Positions 50,765 to 59,311 of a stretch of DNA of 59,311 nt are shown here, piece by piece. Every line of letters begins with the position of its first letter. Within the stretch, counting starts at the first letter, position 1. The notes beneath the pieces were generated by a model. It was given only the letters and a program-made list of their open reading frames with translations, was not told where the DNA came from and ran no database searches. Source of the stretch: JANXVR01 sp034667405 (GTDB taxonomy: Bacteria > Actinomycetota > UBA4738 > HRBIN12). Where the stretch lies: contig JAXDJX010000020.1 in assembly GCA_034667405.1 (NCBI GenBank), positions 1 to 59,311 of the forward strand, in the 5' to 3' direction. The position numbers and the translations under genes were made by a program.

Positions 50765-51241
50765 ATGGGGCCGGAGATCCACGCAGATCTCGAACCGTTC
50801 GCGGCGCTGATCGGCCGCTGGTTGGGAGATGGGCACGGGAGCTATCCCACCACGGAGCCGTTCCGCTACGGGGAAGAGATCGTGTTCGAGTCCGTGGGCG
50901 AGCCCTATCTGCTGTATGCGGCCCGGAGTTGGGCGGAAGGCGATGGGTCCCCGCTTCACTTCGAGCGCGGATTCCTTCTTCCGGGAGCCGAGCCGGGGCA
51001 GGCTGGGCTGGCCATGGCCCATCCGCTCGGCGTCACCGAGATCGCCACCGGGACCATCGGCGCCGGCTCGCTGGTGCTCACCAGCACGGCCATCGGCCGG
51101 ACCCCCACGGGCTCAGCGGTCAGCGGTTTGGTCAGGCGGTATCAGGTCGACGCCGACTCCCTGAGTTACGAGATCGACATGGCGATGGACCACGTCGCGA
51201 TGGTCTTCCATATCAGCGGGCGCCTCCGGCGGGCCGGATGA
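50765..51241 (+). CDS. Nitrobindin-like heme protein (FABP-like, THAP4 type)
   Basis: A 158-residue ten-stranded barrel of the DUF1794 family. GRWLGDGHGSYP (17-28) is the signature G-x-W-x-G-x-G-x-G-x-Y-P-T-I loop; in place of T-I there is T-T. H149 in VFHISGRLRR is at the place of the proximal heme His. Members bind heme and nitric oxide or isomerise peroxynitrite. It overlaps the P1B-ATPase start by four bases (ATGA), so the two are translationally coupled, which suggests a link between NO or iron handling and the transporter. Confidence 0.88.
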   Translation: MGPEIHADLEPFAALIGRWLGDGHGSYPTTEPFRYGEEIVFESVGEPYLLYAARSWAEGDGSPLHFERGFLLPGAEPGQAGLAMAHPLGVTEIATGTIGAGSLVLTSTAIGRTPTGSAVSGLVRRYQVDADSLSYEIDMAMDHVAMVFHISGRLRRAG

Positions 51242-53535
51242 ACTCACAACTTCGCTCTCGGATCTGGCTGGCGGCATCCGTCGTCGGCATCGCCACCGGT
51301 GGTGTCTGCAAGCTCGTGGGAGCCGATGGCCCGGCGAACGTCGCGTGGGCTGTCACGACGTGGATCGGTCTGGTGGTCCTTGGGTGGGGAACCGGGAAAG
51401 GATTGCTCCGCCGGGAGGCGGGCGTTGACCTCATCGCGCTCCTTGCGGCGGCCGGATGCCTGGCGCTCGGGGAGTATCTGGCCGGGGCGGTGATAGCGCT
51501 CATGCTCTCGAGCGGCGAAGCGCTGGAGACCTACGCCGACGGGGTGGCCCGGCGTGAGCTCTCCGCCCTGCTCGCCAGGGCCCCTCGCACGGTCACACGG
51601 TACGAGAACAAGGTGCTCGTTTCGCGTCCCATCGAGGATGTTCTTGCGGGCGATCGGCTCTTCGTGAAGACGGGTGAGGTCGTTCCCGTCGACGGACTGG
51701 CCGGTTCGAACATCGTGCTCGATGAGTCGGCGCTCACCGGCGAATCGCGGCCCGCGGAGCGCGCGGAGGGGCAAGCGATCCGCTCGGGCGCGGTGAACGC
51801 CGGCCCTGCGTTCGACCTGCGCGCTATCGCGACGGCGGAGGCATCGACGTACGCCGGCATCGTCCGATTGGTGAAGGAGGCGGAAGAGCAGAAGGCGCCA
51901 TTCGTTCGGGTGGCGGACCGGTATGCGGCCGTGTTCATCCCGGTCACCTTGGTGATCGCGGGGGCGGCGTGGGCCATCTCCGGTGATGCCATCCGGGGGC
52001 TTTCGGTGCTGGTGGTCGCGACCCCGTGTCCGCTCCTGCTCGCGGTACCTATCGCCATCGTCGGAGGCATCTCGCGAGCCGCCAAGCGCGGGATCATCGT
52101 GAAAGGTGGCGGCGCCCTGGAAACCCTGGCCCAGGGAACGGTGCTCCTGTTCGACAAGACGGGGACGCTGACCTCGGGGGTGCCCCAGGTGGCCGACGTC
52201 GAGGGGTTCGGCGACATGGACGGCGACGAACTGCTTCGGCTGGCCGCCTCGCTCGATCAGGTCTCCCCGCACGTCCTTGCGACTGCCATCGTGGGTGAAG
52301 CCCGCGCCCGGAACCTCCCGCTGGTGTTCCCCGAGGAGGTCGACGAGCGGTATGGGTCGGGGATCGAGGGCGTGGTCGATGGTCGGAAGGTGCGGTTGGG
52401 GAAATCGGTATTCGCGACACAGGGTGGACCGCTGCCCGCATCCGCGCGGGACGTCCGGCGCCGCACCCGGATGGACGGCTCATCCTGCGTCTTCGTGGCG
52501 GTGGACGGGCAGGTCTCCGGTGCGATCGTCATCGACGATCCGATCCGTCCCGATACGCCGCGCGTGATCCGTTCGCTCCGCCGGACCGGGATCGCCCGCG
52601 TGGTCATGGTCACCGGCGACCATCCCGACGTAGCCGAATCCGTGGGCGCCGCACTGGGCGTGGACCGCATCCTTTCCGAACGCGACCCGGCCGAGAAGGT
52701 TGAAGCAGTCAAAGCCGAGCGGGCCGAGGGGATCACCATCATGGTCGGTGACGGCCTGAACGACGCGCCCGCGCTCGCCGCCGCGGATGTAGGCGTGGCG
52801 ATGGGCGCACGCGGAGCCACCGCCTCCTCGGAAGCGGCCGACGTGGTCCTGGTGGTCGACCGGCTGAACAGGTTGGTCGAGGCCATCGCCATCGCGAAGC
52901 GCTCGCGCACCATCGCGGTGCAGAGCGTATTGATGGGGATGGGGATCGCGTTCGGCTTCATGCTCTTCGGTGCGTTCGGTGTGATCGGGCCCGTCGGCGG
53001 TGCCGTGGTGCAGGAGTTCATCGACGTGGCGTCGATCCTCAACGCCCTCCGGGCACTGAGAGGCCCGCAGGGTCGCGCCGATCAGGGGCCTGCGACCGAC
53101 GTTGCGGAACGCTTCCGTGCCGAGCACAAGGAATTCATGCCCGAACTCCAGAGGCTCCGTCAGACGGCCGACCGCCTGGAGACCCTGGATCACGACGACC
53201 TCCTTCGCGAACTTGAAGCGGCGCGCTGGTTCATCGTTGACCGCCTGCCACAGCACGAGGAAGAGGAAGAGGCCGCTGTCTACCCGGTGGTGGCGAAGCT
53301 TATGGGGGGCGACGATCCGATGAGCAGCATGGCGCGGGCGCATATCGAGATCGATCACCTGGCCCGGGTGTTCCGTTCGTCGCTGGAGGAACTGCCGCCC
53401 GATGGGCCGGGACCGGAGGACCTCATGGACCTTCGGCGGGTGCTCTACGGGCTACACGCTGTGCTCCGCTTGCACTTCGCGCAGGAAGAAGAGGCCTACG
53501 CCTGGCTGGCGTCGGAGTCTTCAACCACGACCTGA
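51238..53535 (+). CDS. P1B-type metal-transport ATPase with C-terminal hemerythrin domain
   Basis: A 765-residue transporter with no N-terminal metal-binding domain. It has the actuator motif LTGES, the membrane TPCPL at 262-266, the phosphorylation site DKTGT with D306, and the hinge GDGLND (504-509). A C-terminal hemerythrin-like domain (about 623-765) has ligands H630, H673, E677, H702 or H707, H746 and E750 in two HxxxE sequences (HEEEEE and HFAQEEE). T-P-C instead of C-P-C and a hemerythrin tail are known for P1B-5 ATPases linked to iron, cobalt or nickel and oxygen sensing. Its 3' end overlaps that of the following minus-strand kinase by 40 bases. Confidence 0.92.
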   Translation: MNSQLRSRIWLAASVVGIATGGVCKLVGADGPANVAWAVTTWIGLVVLGWGTGKGLLRREAGVDLIALLAAAGCLALGEYLAGAVIALMLSSGEALETYADGVARRELSALLARAPRTVTRYENKVLVSRPIEDVLAGDRLFVKTGEVVPVDGLAGSNIVLDESALTGESRPAERAEGQAIRSGAVNAGPAFDLRAIATAEASTYAGIVRLVKEAEEQKAPFVRVADRYAAVFIPVTLVIAGAAWAISGDAIRGLSVLVVATPCPLLLAVPIAIVGGISRAAKRGIIVKGGGALETLAQGTVLLFDKTGTLTSGVPQVADVEGFGDMDGDELLRLAASLDQVSPHVLATAIVGEARARNLPLVFPEEVDERYGSGIEGVVDGRKVRLGKSVFATQGGPLPASARDVRRRTRMDGSSCVFVAVDGQVSGAIVIDDPIRPDTPRVIRSLRRTGIARVVMVTGDHPDVAESVGAALGVDRILSERDPAEKVEAVKAERAEGITIMVGDGLNDAPALAAADVGVAMGARGATASSEAADVVLVVDRLNRLVEAIAIAKRSRTIAVQSVLMGMGIAFGFMLFGAFGVIGPVGGAVVQEFIDVASILNALRALRGPQGRADQGPATDVAERFRAEHKEFMPELQRLRQTADRLETLDHDDLLRELEAARWFIVDRLPQHEEEEEAAVYPVVAKLMGGDDPMSSMARAHIEIDHLARVFRSSLEELPPDGPGPEDLMDLRRVLYGLHAVLRLHFAQEEEAYAWLASESSTTT

Positions 53536-55874
53536 TGTTCGTTGAGGTCCTTCTCCACCGGGACCACGGGGGCTGAGGGCAGGAAGACGCGGAACGAAGC
53601 TCCACCACCCTCGCGTTCCTCGACCCAGGCCCTTCCTCCGTGGATCTGCGCGAACCGTGCCACCAACGTGAGGCCGACACCCACTCCGGGAGAATGGCTG
53701 GACAGGCTGCTGCCCTGGAGGAACGGTTCGAAGATCTGTTGGCGGAGGTCGGGGGGGACACCCGGTCCGTCGTCCTCGACCATGATGATCACGCCGTCTG
53801 CGACGGCCTCGACGCGCACCCACACGCTCGCCTCCGGCGCGGTGTGTTTGGCCGTGTTCCCCAGCAGGTTCTCGATGATGCGTTCGACCTTCCCGCCATC
53901 TAAGGGAACGATGACCGACGCGGTGTCGATGTGCACCGTTCGTCCGCGCAAGAGGTCGGAAGCTTCGGTGATCGACCTGACCAGCTCGCCTGCATCCGTC
54001 GGACGCAGGACCGGCTCCACGAGCCCGTGCGAGAGCCGGTCGAGATCCAGCAGATCGTTCACGATCTTCTCCAGCTTCCGGGCGTTCGCGGCGATCCTTC
54101 CGGCCAGATCGCGCGATTCTTCGGGCTTCAGGCCCATGTCCTCTCCGCGTTCCAACGTGATGGCCAGACCAAGGATCGCGGCAAGCGGGGTGCGGAGGTC
54201 GTGGGACACCGCTTGAAGGAACGTGTTCTTCATGTCGTCGAGCGTGCGGAGGTGGTCTGCGGATTCCCGCTCGGCAGCGAGATCGCGCTCCAGTGATTCG
54301 GCGCGCTTCTGCTCGGTGATGTCGATGAGCACGCCCTGCCAGTATCTCGGCTCACCGTGTTCGTCGGTGATCAACTTCGCCTGATCGTGCACCCAGACCA
54401 CATGTCCGTCCTTGGCGATGAGCCGATAGACCGAGTCGTGGGGACCGCCCGCGACATCCCCGTACCTGGCCCCGTCCTCGGGGTGCACGATCTTGGACCA
54501 CAGGCCCGGGTCCGCGTACCACTCCTCCGGGGAGTAGCCAAGGATCGGCGTGGTCTGCGGACTGATGTACATCGTGCTCTCCGGCTCGCCGCCGACGGCA
54601 TCGATGTAGGTGATGGTAGGGGTCTGTTCGACCAGGGCGCGGTACCTGGCTTCGGCCTCGGCGAGCTGCGCCTCCGCCTCCCTCCGCGGAGTGATGTCCG
54701 TCATAACCCCTTGCCAGTAACGGGGGTTGCCGTTCGCGTCCGAGACAAGGACGGCTTCGTCGTGGAACCACAGCGTTCGTCCGTCGCGCGCGAACATGCG
54801 GTATTCGGCGGAGAACGGTTCACCCGTGCGTTCGGTCTCGCGGTTGATGCGTTCGATCTCTGTTCGATCGTCGGGATGCATGGCCTCGAACCACACGGTG
54901 GGATCCTTCAGCCATTCCTCCTGACTGATCCCCAGTAGGCTCTCTACCAGCGAGTTGATGTACATGATCTGGAGCCCGTTGCCCGTGACGTCCTCCGAGT
55001 AGACGATGGCCGGCAGGCTCTCAACCAGGGTCCGGTAACGCTCCTCCGTCTCGCGGATGCGAACCTCGGACTCGCGTTCGGCGGTGATGTCGAACATGAT
55101 CCCCTGCCAGAACGCGGGCGCGCCGGCCTCGTCGCGAACCAGGAGGGCCTCGTCCCGGAACCACACGGTCCTCCCGTCCTTGGCGAACATCCGGTACTCG
55201 CAGATGAACGGCTCATCGTTCTGCTGTGACGCCTCGTATTGTTCGCGCACGCGCACGCGGTCGTCGGGATGGAACTGTCGCGCCCACGTGACGGGATCCT
55301 GCTGCCATTCTTCGGGGGTGAAGCCGAGGATGGGAGCCACCTGCGGGCTCACGTAGATGGTTTGACCGACCGCCTCCGCATCGGTGCCGACGGACTCCAG
55401 GTAGACGATGGCCGGGATCCGATCCACGACGCGGCGGAATCGCATCTCGGCGTTGGTGCGCTCCTCCTCCGTGGACTTCTGTTTCGTGATCTCGACCATC
55501 AGTCCGCGGATGAGCGCCGGCTCGCCGTGGACGTCCTTCACCACGTGGGCGAGATCACGCAGCCACACCACCGACCCATCTTTGGCATGGAACCGGTACT
55601 CCATGTCGAGCTTTCCGCCGCTGGTGATCGCGCGGACGAACTGCTTGAGAACCCGTTCGCGATCTTCGACGACGATGTGATCGGCCCAGAAGTTCGGTTC
55701 GGCGAGCCATTCGCGCGGCGTGTAGCCCAGGATGTCCTGAGAGCCCTCACTGACGAACGTGAACAGGGTCGTTCGCGCGTCTGCCTCCCACACGATCGCG
55801 TCGAGGTCCGCGATGAGTGACCGGACGCGTCGGAGTTCGCTCCCTGGACTCACCATGGGCGGGAATGACGACAT
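53496..55874 (-). CDS. Sensor histidine kinase with four PAS domains
   Basis: A 792-residue cytoplasmic kinase. Residues 17-530 form four PAS/PAC units of the same design (repeated EW, HPDDR and EYRMFAKDGRTVWFRDEAL followed by FWQGIMFDIT). The HisKA domain has H558 in AVSHDLRTPLAAI; the ATPase domain has the N box IIENLLGNTAKHTA, VEDDGPGVPPDLRQQIFEPF and GVGVGLTLVARFAQIHGG. The likely signal is a small ligand or redox state. No receiver gene is near. The end overlaps the P1B-ATPase by 40 bases tail to tail. ATG 55874 has no clear ribosome site. Confidence 0.93.
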   Translation of the reverse strand: MSSFPPMVSPGSELRRVRSLIADLDAIVWEADARTTLFTFVSEGSQDILGYTPREWLAEPNFWADHIVVEDRERVLKQFVRAITSGGKLDMEYRFHAKDGSVVWLRDLAHVVKDVHGEPALIRGLMVEITKQKSTEEERTNAEMRFRRVVDRIPAIVYLESVGTDAEAVGQTIYVSPQVAPILGFTPEEWQQDPVTWARQFHPDDRVRVREQYEASQQNDEPFICEYRMFAKDGRTVWFRDEALLVRDEAGAPAFWQGIMFDITAERESEVRIRETEERYRTLVESLPAIVYSEDVTGNGLQIMYINSLVESLLGISQEEWLKDPTVWFEAMHPDDRTEIERINRETERTGEPFSAEYRMFARDGRTLWFHDEAVLVSDANGNPRYWQGVMTDITPRREAEAQLAEAEARYRALVEQTPTITYIDAVGGEPESTMYISPQTTPILGYSPEEWYADPGLWSKIVHPEDGARYGDVAGGPHDSVYRLIAKDGHVVWVHDQAKLITDEHGEPRYWQGVLIDITEQKRAESLERDLAAERESADHLRTLDDMKNTFLQAVSHDLRTPLAAILGLAITLERGEDMGLKPEESRDLAGRIAANARKLEKIVNDLLDLDRLSHGLVEPVLRPTDAGELVRSITEASDLLRGRTVHIDTASVIVPLDGGKVERIIENLLGNTAKHTAPEASVWVRVEAVADGVIIMVEDDGPGVPPDLRQQIFEPFLQGSSLSSHSPGVGVGLTLVARFAQIHGGRAWVEEREGGGASFRVFLPSAPVVPVEKDLNEHQVVVEDSDASQA

Positions 55875-55915
55875 CGTCCGGACAGTGTGACGGCTAGAGC
55901 CCGACTACACCACTT

Positions 55916-57502
55916 CTAGCCTGCTGCCGCCGATCCATCGGCGCGCGGGTCGCTCCCGACATCGAAACCGTCACGTCCCGCGCGGATCATGTGCGAATGG
56001 CCCAGGTCACCCGTCAGGTCGGGGCGTTCGACGATGGTGAACCCGCTGGTCCGGAACGAGTCGGCGGCGCTGGGGGGGACCGACGCTTCGACGTCGATGA
56101 ACGGGTCCTCGGTCTCCGGATCCATCCCGCCGACCAGCCACCTGGGTGCCGCCACGGCCTGACCCGGCGTCATGCCGAGGTCCAAACAGCGAAGCAGGTT
56201 GATGGCGTTGATCTGCGGCTGGGCGGAGCCGCCCATGGCCCCGGACACGACCTCGAGTTCGCCGTCCCGATGCACCATCACCGGCATGAGCGTGTGCGCC
56301 GGACGCCTCCCCGGCAACAACGTGTTCGCGTGAGCGGGATCGAGCGTGAAACACGCACCTCTGTCCTGGGCCACGATCCCGGTGGTCGGCTCCAGGATCC
56401 CGGCACCGAACCCGTGATACAGGCTCTGGATGAGCGACACCGCGGTACCGGATGCGTCGGCGGTGACGAGCGCGATGGTGTCGCCCGTACCGGACGTCGC
56501 GATGGGTCCTGCTTCACCCGTCACCAGTCCCCGCACCTCATCCGCGAGCGAGGCCAGATGTCCGTCATCCATGAGGGCGGTGGCGTGGATCCGCATGGCG
56601 TCGGCATCGGCCAGGTGGAGGTCACGGTCCCTGGCTGCGGCGCGGAAGACGCGTGCAAGCATCGCGGCGTCCGCGCCGACGGGATCCGGATCGAGTTCCA
56701 TCCGTTCGATCAGAGCCAGGATCTCCAGTAACACGAACCCTTGGGAGTTCGGTGGGCAGACCTGCACGTCGAGGTCGCGGTATCGGGTGATGAGCGGAGC
56801 ACCGAGTTCGGCGGTGTGGGCACGGAGGTCCTCGAGCGTGATGGGAACGCCCGCGGAGCGGAGTCCGGCCGAATAGCGTGCGCCGACATCGCCGTCGTAC
56901 AGCGCCTGGGCGCCGTAGGACGCGATCGCCTGGAGCGTGGTCCCGAGCGCGGGCTGGAGCACCTGCTGGCGTTCGGGAAGCGGCTTCCCCTCGGGGAAGA
57001 AGATCGCGGCCATGCCGGGATCGGCCGAGAGACGTTCGGGGTCCCATGCGAGCGTTTCCGCCAGGGAACTCGAAACAGGGGCGCCGTCGTGGGCGTAGGC
57101 GATCGCGGCACCGAACGCGTCGGCCCAGGGAAGCCGGGCTCCTTGTTCGTGCAGAAGCCGCCATCCGCTCACGGCTCCGGGGATGGTAACCGGGGGAGGG
57201 CCGTACGGCGGAACGGTGAAACCGTGCCGAGCCCGGAGCGCGTCGGGGTCAACGCCCATCGGAGCCCGACCGCTGGCGTTGAGGGCAACCACCGCACCGT
57301 CGGGGTGCCGGACCAGCGCGAAGAGATCCCCGCCGACCCCGCACATGTGCGGATACACGACCGCGAGCGTGACCGCGGCCGCGAGCGCGGCATCAACCGC
57401 GGTGCCCCCGTGCTCGTAAGCGACGACCGCGGCGTCGGTAGCCAGCGCATGGGGGGTTGCGACGGCCCATGAAGGACCTACGGCGTGCAAGGGGTTCGAC
57501 AT
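55916..57502 (-). CDS. Gamma-glutamyltransferase-family protein
   Basis: A 528-residue N-terminal-nucleophile hydrolase. The large subunit begins HALATDAAVVAYEHGGTAVD and has AVTLAVVYPHMCGVGGDLFA. The processing site is GTGDTIALVTADASGTAVSL, with the predicted nucleophile Thr at about residue 342, followed by the small subunit (YHGFGAGILEPTTGIVAQDR; LLPGRRPAHTLMPVM; GGSAQPQINAIN). No signal peptide is visible. The enzyme cleaves gamma-glutamyl bonds or, in relatives, acylates other substrates. ATG 57502 preferred; it is divergent from the amidohydrolase and shares a 71-base promoter region. Confidence 0.9.
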   Translation of the reverse strand: MSNPLHAVGPSWAVATPHALATDAAVVAYEHGGTAVDAALAAAVTLAVVYPHMCGVGGDLFALVRHPDGAVVALNASGRAPMGVDPDALRARHGFTVPPYGPPPVTIPGAVSGWRLLHEQGARLPWADAFGAAIAYAHDGAPVSSSLAETLAWDPERLSADPGMAAIFFPEGKPLPERQQVLQPALGTTLQAIASYGAQALYDGDVGARYSAGLRSAGVPITLEDLRAHTAELGAPLITRYRDLDVQVCPPNSQGFVLLEILALIERMELDPDPVGADAAMLARVFRAAARDRDLHLADADAMRIHATALMDDGHLASLADEVRGLVTGEAGPIATSGTGDTIALVTADASGTAVSLIQSLYHGFGAGILEPTTGIVAQDRGACFTLDPAHANTLLPGRRPAHTLMPVMVHRDGELEVVSGAMGGSAQPQINAINLLRCLDLGMTPGQAVAAPRWLVGGMDPETEDPFIDVEASVPPSAADSFRTSGFTIVERPDLTGDLGHSHMIRAGRDGFDVGSDPRADGSAAAG

Positions 57503-57560
57503 GGGAGGCAGTGTGGCAGCGGCAGAGCCGAGTGGCATCCGTCGAAGCGCTGCGGCACGG

Positions 57561-57566
57561 TAAGGT
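57561..57566 (+). promoter_or_regulatory. Leaderless-type -10 box TAAGGT
   Basis: TAAGGT lies 7 bases before the GTG at 57574, favouring GTG over the adjacent ATG at 57577. Confidence 0.5.
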
Positions 57567-57573
57567 CTGCGCC

Positions 57574-59217
57574 GTGATGACGCACGCAGCCGATCTCATC
57601 TTTACCGGCGGACTCGTCTACACCGTTGACCCCGCCCGAAGTTGGGCTCAGGCGGTGGCAGTTCGTGACGGCCGCATCATCGCGGTGGGAAGAGACGACG
57701 ATATTCGCGAACGGAAAGGCCCTGACACCGAAGTCGTCGAACTCAACGGACGGATGGTCTTGCCCGGGTTCCAGGACTCGCACATCCACCCTGCGTTCGC
57801 AGCGCGGAACATGCTCCAGCTCAACCTCGACCATCTGAGCACGCGGGCGGAATATCTCGACGCCATCGCCGCCTACGCGGCCGAACATCCCGACCTTCCC
57901 TGGATCTCGGGCGGGGGTTGGGCGATCACCGCCTTCCCACCCGACGGAGATCCGACGAAAGCGGATCTCGACGCCGTTGTTCCGGACCGACCTGTGTTCC
58001 TCATGAACACCGATGTCCACAGCGGCTGGGTGAACTCGAAGGCGCTCGAGATGGCGGGGTGGGATGCCCGCACAGCCGACCCGTGGGACGGCCGCCTTGA
58101 ACGCGACGCAGATGGAGAGCCCACCGGCGCGTTGATCGAGGGAGCCGCGTACACATTCCTGGACACGTTCGTCCCGTCTACACCGATCTCGCTGTGGCGC
58201 GAGTGCGTCCTGCTGGCCCAGCGAGAGCTTCACGCGCTGGGGATCACGGGATGGCAGGACGCATGGGTTCGGCCAGAGCTCTTGCAGGCCTACCGCGAAC
58301 TCGACGACGCCGGCGACCTCACGATGCGCGTGGTCGCCGCGCTCTGGTGGGATCGCCATCGGGGGATGGAGCAGGTGGACGACCTCATCGCCATGCGCGA
58401 CGGCACCGGCGAACGCGATCGGCTCCACGCCGGCACCGTGAAGATCATGCTCGATGGCTGCCCCGAGAGCTGCACGGCCGCGATGCAGTCGCCGTACGAG
58501 GCTCGTTTCGGGGATGCCTACGGCCGCGGGATCGCCTTCATCGATGACGAACCGTTGCAACAGGCGTTCGGCGCGCTGGACGCGGAGGGATTCCAGGTTC
58601 ACCAACACGCCTTGGGCGACCGGGCGGTGAAGATGGCCCTGGACGCCATCGAAGGGGCCCGTCGAGCGAACGGTCCGAACGACGCTCGCCACCACATCGC
58701 GCACATCCAGACGCCCGACCCCGCTGACCTCGGCCGGTTGCGGCCGCTCGGCGTCGTCGCGAACATGCAACCACTGTGGGCGTGCTACGACGACGCCATG
58801 GCGGAGATCACCCTGCCCCGGCTGGGGGAGGAGCGGTTCAACCGGATGTATCCGATCGCCGACCTCCGTGCGAGCGGCGCAGTCATGGCATTCGGGAGCG
58901 ATTGGCCGGTGACGACGCCCAACGTGTTCCCGGAGCTGGAGGTCGCGGTGACCCGGGTCCCACCATGGGCGCGCGAGACGGCGGTCTGGAGCAGACATCA
59001 GCGGATCGACCTCCCTGCGGCGATCGCTGCATTCACGCAAGGATCGGCCTACGTGAATCATGACGATCAGGGCGGCTCACTGGACGTAGGGAAGCGGGCC
59101 GACCTGGTGGTCGTGGACCGGAACCTCTTCAACCGTTCGCATGGGCCTATCGGCGACGCGAGGGCGGACATGACGGTTGTGTCTGGCTCGGTGGTTCACC
59201 GGGCCGAGGGATCCTGA
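57574..59217 (+). CDS. Amidohydrolase, YtcJ-like
   Basis: A 547-residue metal-dependent hydrolase of the amidohydrolase superfamily (YtcJ/LAF-like). Marks are ADLIFTGGLVYTVDPARSWA at the start, the metal-binding GFQDSHIHP with H70 and H72, WISGGGWAITAFPPDG, AGTVKIMLDGCPES, the metal and substrate His residues of VHQHALGDRAV and HHIAHIQTPDP, and SDWPVTTPNV with the final Asp. The C-terminal barrel strand is KRADLVVVDRNLF. The substrate is not known; related enzymes are often annotated as imidazolonepropionase- or D-aminoacylase-like. GTG 57574 is set by the TAAGGT box. Confidence 0.9.
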   Translation: MMTHAADLIFTGGLVYTVDPARSWAQAVAVRDGRIIAVGRDDDIRERKGPDTEVVELNGRMVLPGFQDSHIHPAFAARNMLQLNLDHLSTRAEYLDAIAAYAAEHPDLPWISGGGWAITAFPPDGDPTKADLDAVVPDRPVFLMNTDVHSGWVNSKALEMAGWDARTADPWDGRLERDADGEPTGALIEGAAYTFLDTFVPSTPISLWRECVLLAQRELHALGITGWQDAWVRPELLQAYRELDDAGDLTMRVVAALWWDRHRGMEQVDDLIAMRDGTGERDRLHAGTVKIMLDGCPESCTAAMQSPYEARFGDAYGRGIAFIDDEPLQQAFGALDAEGFQVHQHALGDRAVKMALDAIEGARRANGPNDARHHIAHIQTPDPADLGRLRPLGVVANMQPLWACYDDAMAEITLPRLGEERFNRMYPIADLRASGAVMAFGSDWPVTTPNVFPELEVAVTRVPPWARETAVWSRHQRIDLPAAIAAFTQGSAYVNHDDQGGSLDVGKRADLVVVDRNLFNRSHGPIGDARADMTVVSGSVVHRAEGS

Positions 59218-59223
59218 GCGGCG

Positions 59224-59229
59224 TATCCT
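59224..59229 (+). promoter_or_regulatory. Leaderless-type -10 box TATCCT
   Basis: TATCCT lies 8 bases before the GTG at 59238, one base longer than the usual spacing. Confidence 0.4.
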
Positions 59230-59237
59230 TACCGGTC

Positions 59238-59311
59238 GTGAGGCCGTTCGACGCGCCGATCGAACCGGGCACGAAGCCCGGGTGCGCCCTCTGCGGCCGC
59301 TCGACCTACGA
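59238..59311 (+). CDS. Start of a CxxC protein, cut by the window edge
   Basis: From GTG 59238 the frame stays open to the window end (24 full codons): RPFDAPIEPGTKPGCALCGR. The CALC pair suggests a zinc-binding knuckle near the N terminus. A TATCCT box eight bases before the GTG supports the start. The rest of the gene is outside the window and the family cannot be told. Confidence 0.45.
   Translation, partial: MRPFDAPIEPGTKPGCALCGRSTY

Noticed and set aside
1..59311. CRISPR array, insertion sequence with terminal repeats, rRNA
   Set aside because: I saw no regularly spaced repeats, no transposase and no rRNA-like sequence in the window.

Overview
The window is high-GC bacterial DNA and reads as an uncultured Actinomycetota. 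Signs are the frequent GTG starts, an Lsr2-like DNA-binding protein, many zinc-ribbon membrane proteins, a PolDom/LigC-type ligase pair, and above all about twenty start codons placed 6-9 bases after a TAnnnT box, the arrangement of leaderless actinobacterial transcripts. No 16S rRNA or other taxonomic marker is present, so this assignment is an inference.

The window has two halves joined near 34.8 kb. At 34768-34815 lies the 3' half of a tRNA-Asn gene (anticodon stem-loop, T arm, acceptor 3' strand and CCA) with no matching 5' half, flanked by short tandem repeats. This is the usual scar of an element integrated into a tRNA 3' end. Everything to its left (1-34.8 kb) looks accessory: small membrane or secreted proteins of unknown function, regulators, a serine recombinase, broken genes and defence genes. 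Everything to its right looks like ordinary metabolism.

Accessory half: 1-4.1 kb small membrane proteins, an Lsr2/AT-hook protein, two zinc-ribbon membrane proteins around an XRE regulator; 4.2-9.8 kb two divergent methyltransferases, a SHOCT protein, a secreted propeller-like protein, a PD-(D/E)XK-like protein and a DUF4304 protein; 9.8-13.1 kb HIT protein, serine recombinase, three membrane-anchored unknowns; 13.4-19.6 kb a complete type I restriction-modification operon in the order hsdR-hsdS-hsdM followed by a DUF6308-like gene; 19.7-25 kb small unknowns with two frameshifted genes; 25.2-32.5 kb the most interesting stretch, a two-gene module of a novel TOPRIM-like protein and an OLD-family ATPase/TOPRIM nuclease, followed by a 1177-residue STAND ATPase with an N-terminal restriction-nuclease-like domain; then an alpha/beta hydrolase and a small unknown up to the tRNA scar.

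Core half: pirin, a four-domain FAD oxidoreductase/aminomethyltransferase, an LLM-class flavin oxidoreductase, a secreted CTPGYWK protein, exonuclease III, sulfurtransferase, fumarase, cupin, an ATP-dependent DNA ligase tail-to-tail with a LigD-type polymerase, an aldo/keto reductase, a CAT-anticodon tRNA, two orphan multi-PAS histidine kinases, a MOSC protein, a nitrobindin translationally coupled to a P1B-type ATPase that ends in a hemerythrin domain, a gamma-glutamyltransferase, and an amidohydrolase. A CxxC protein starts at the right edge.
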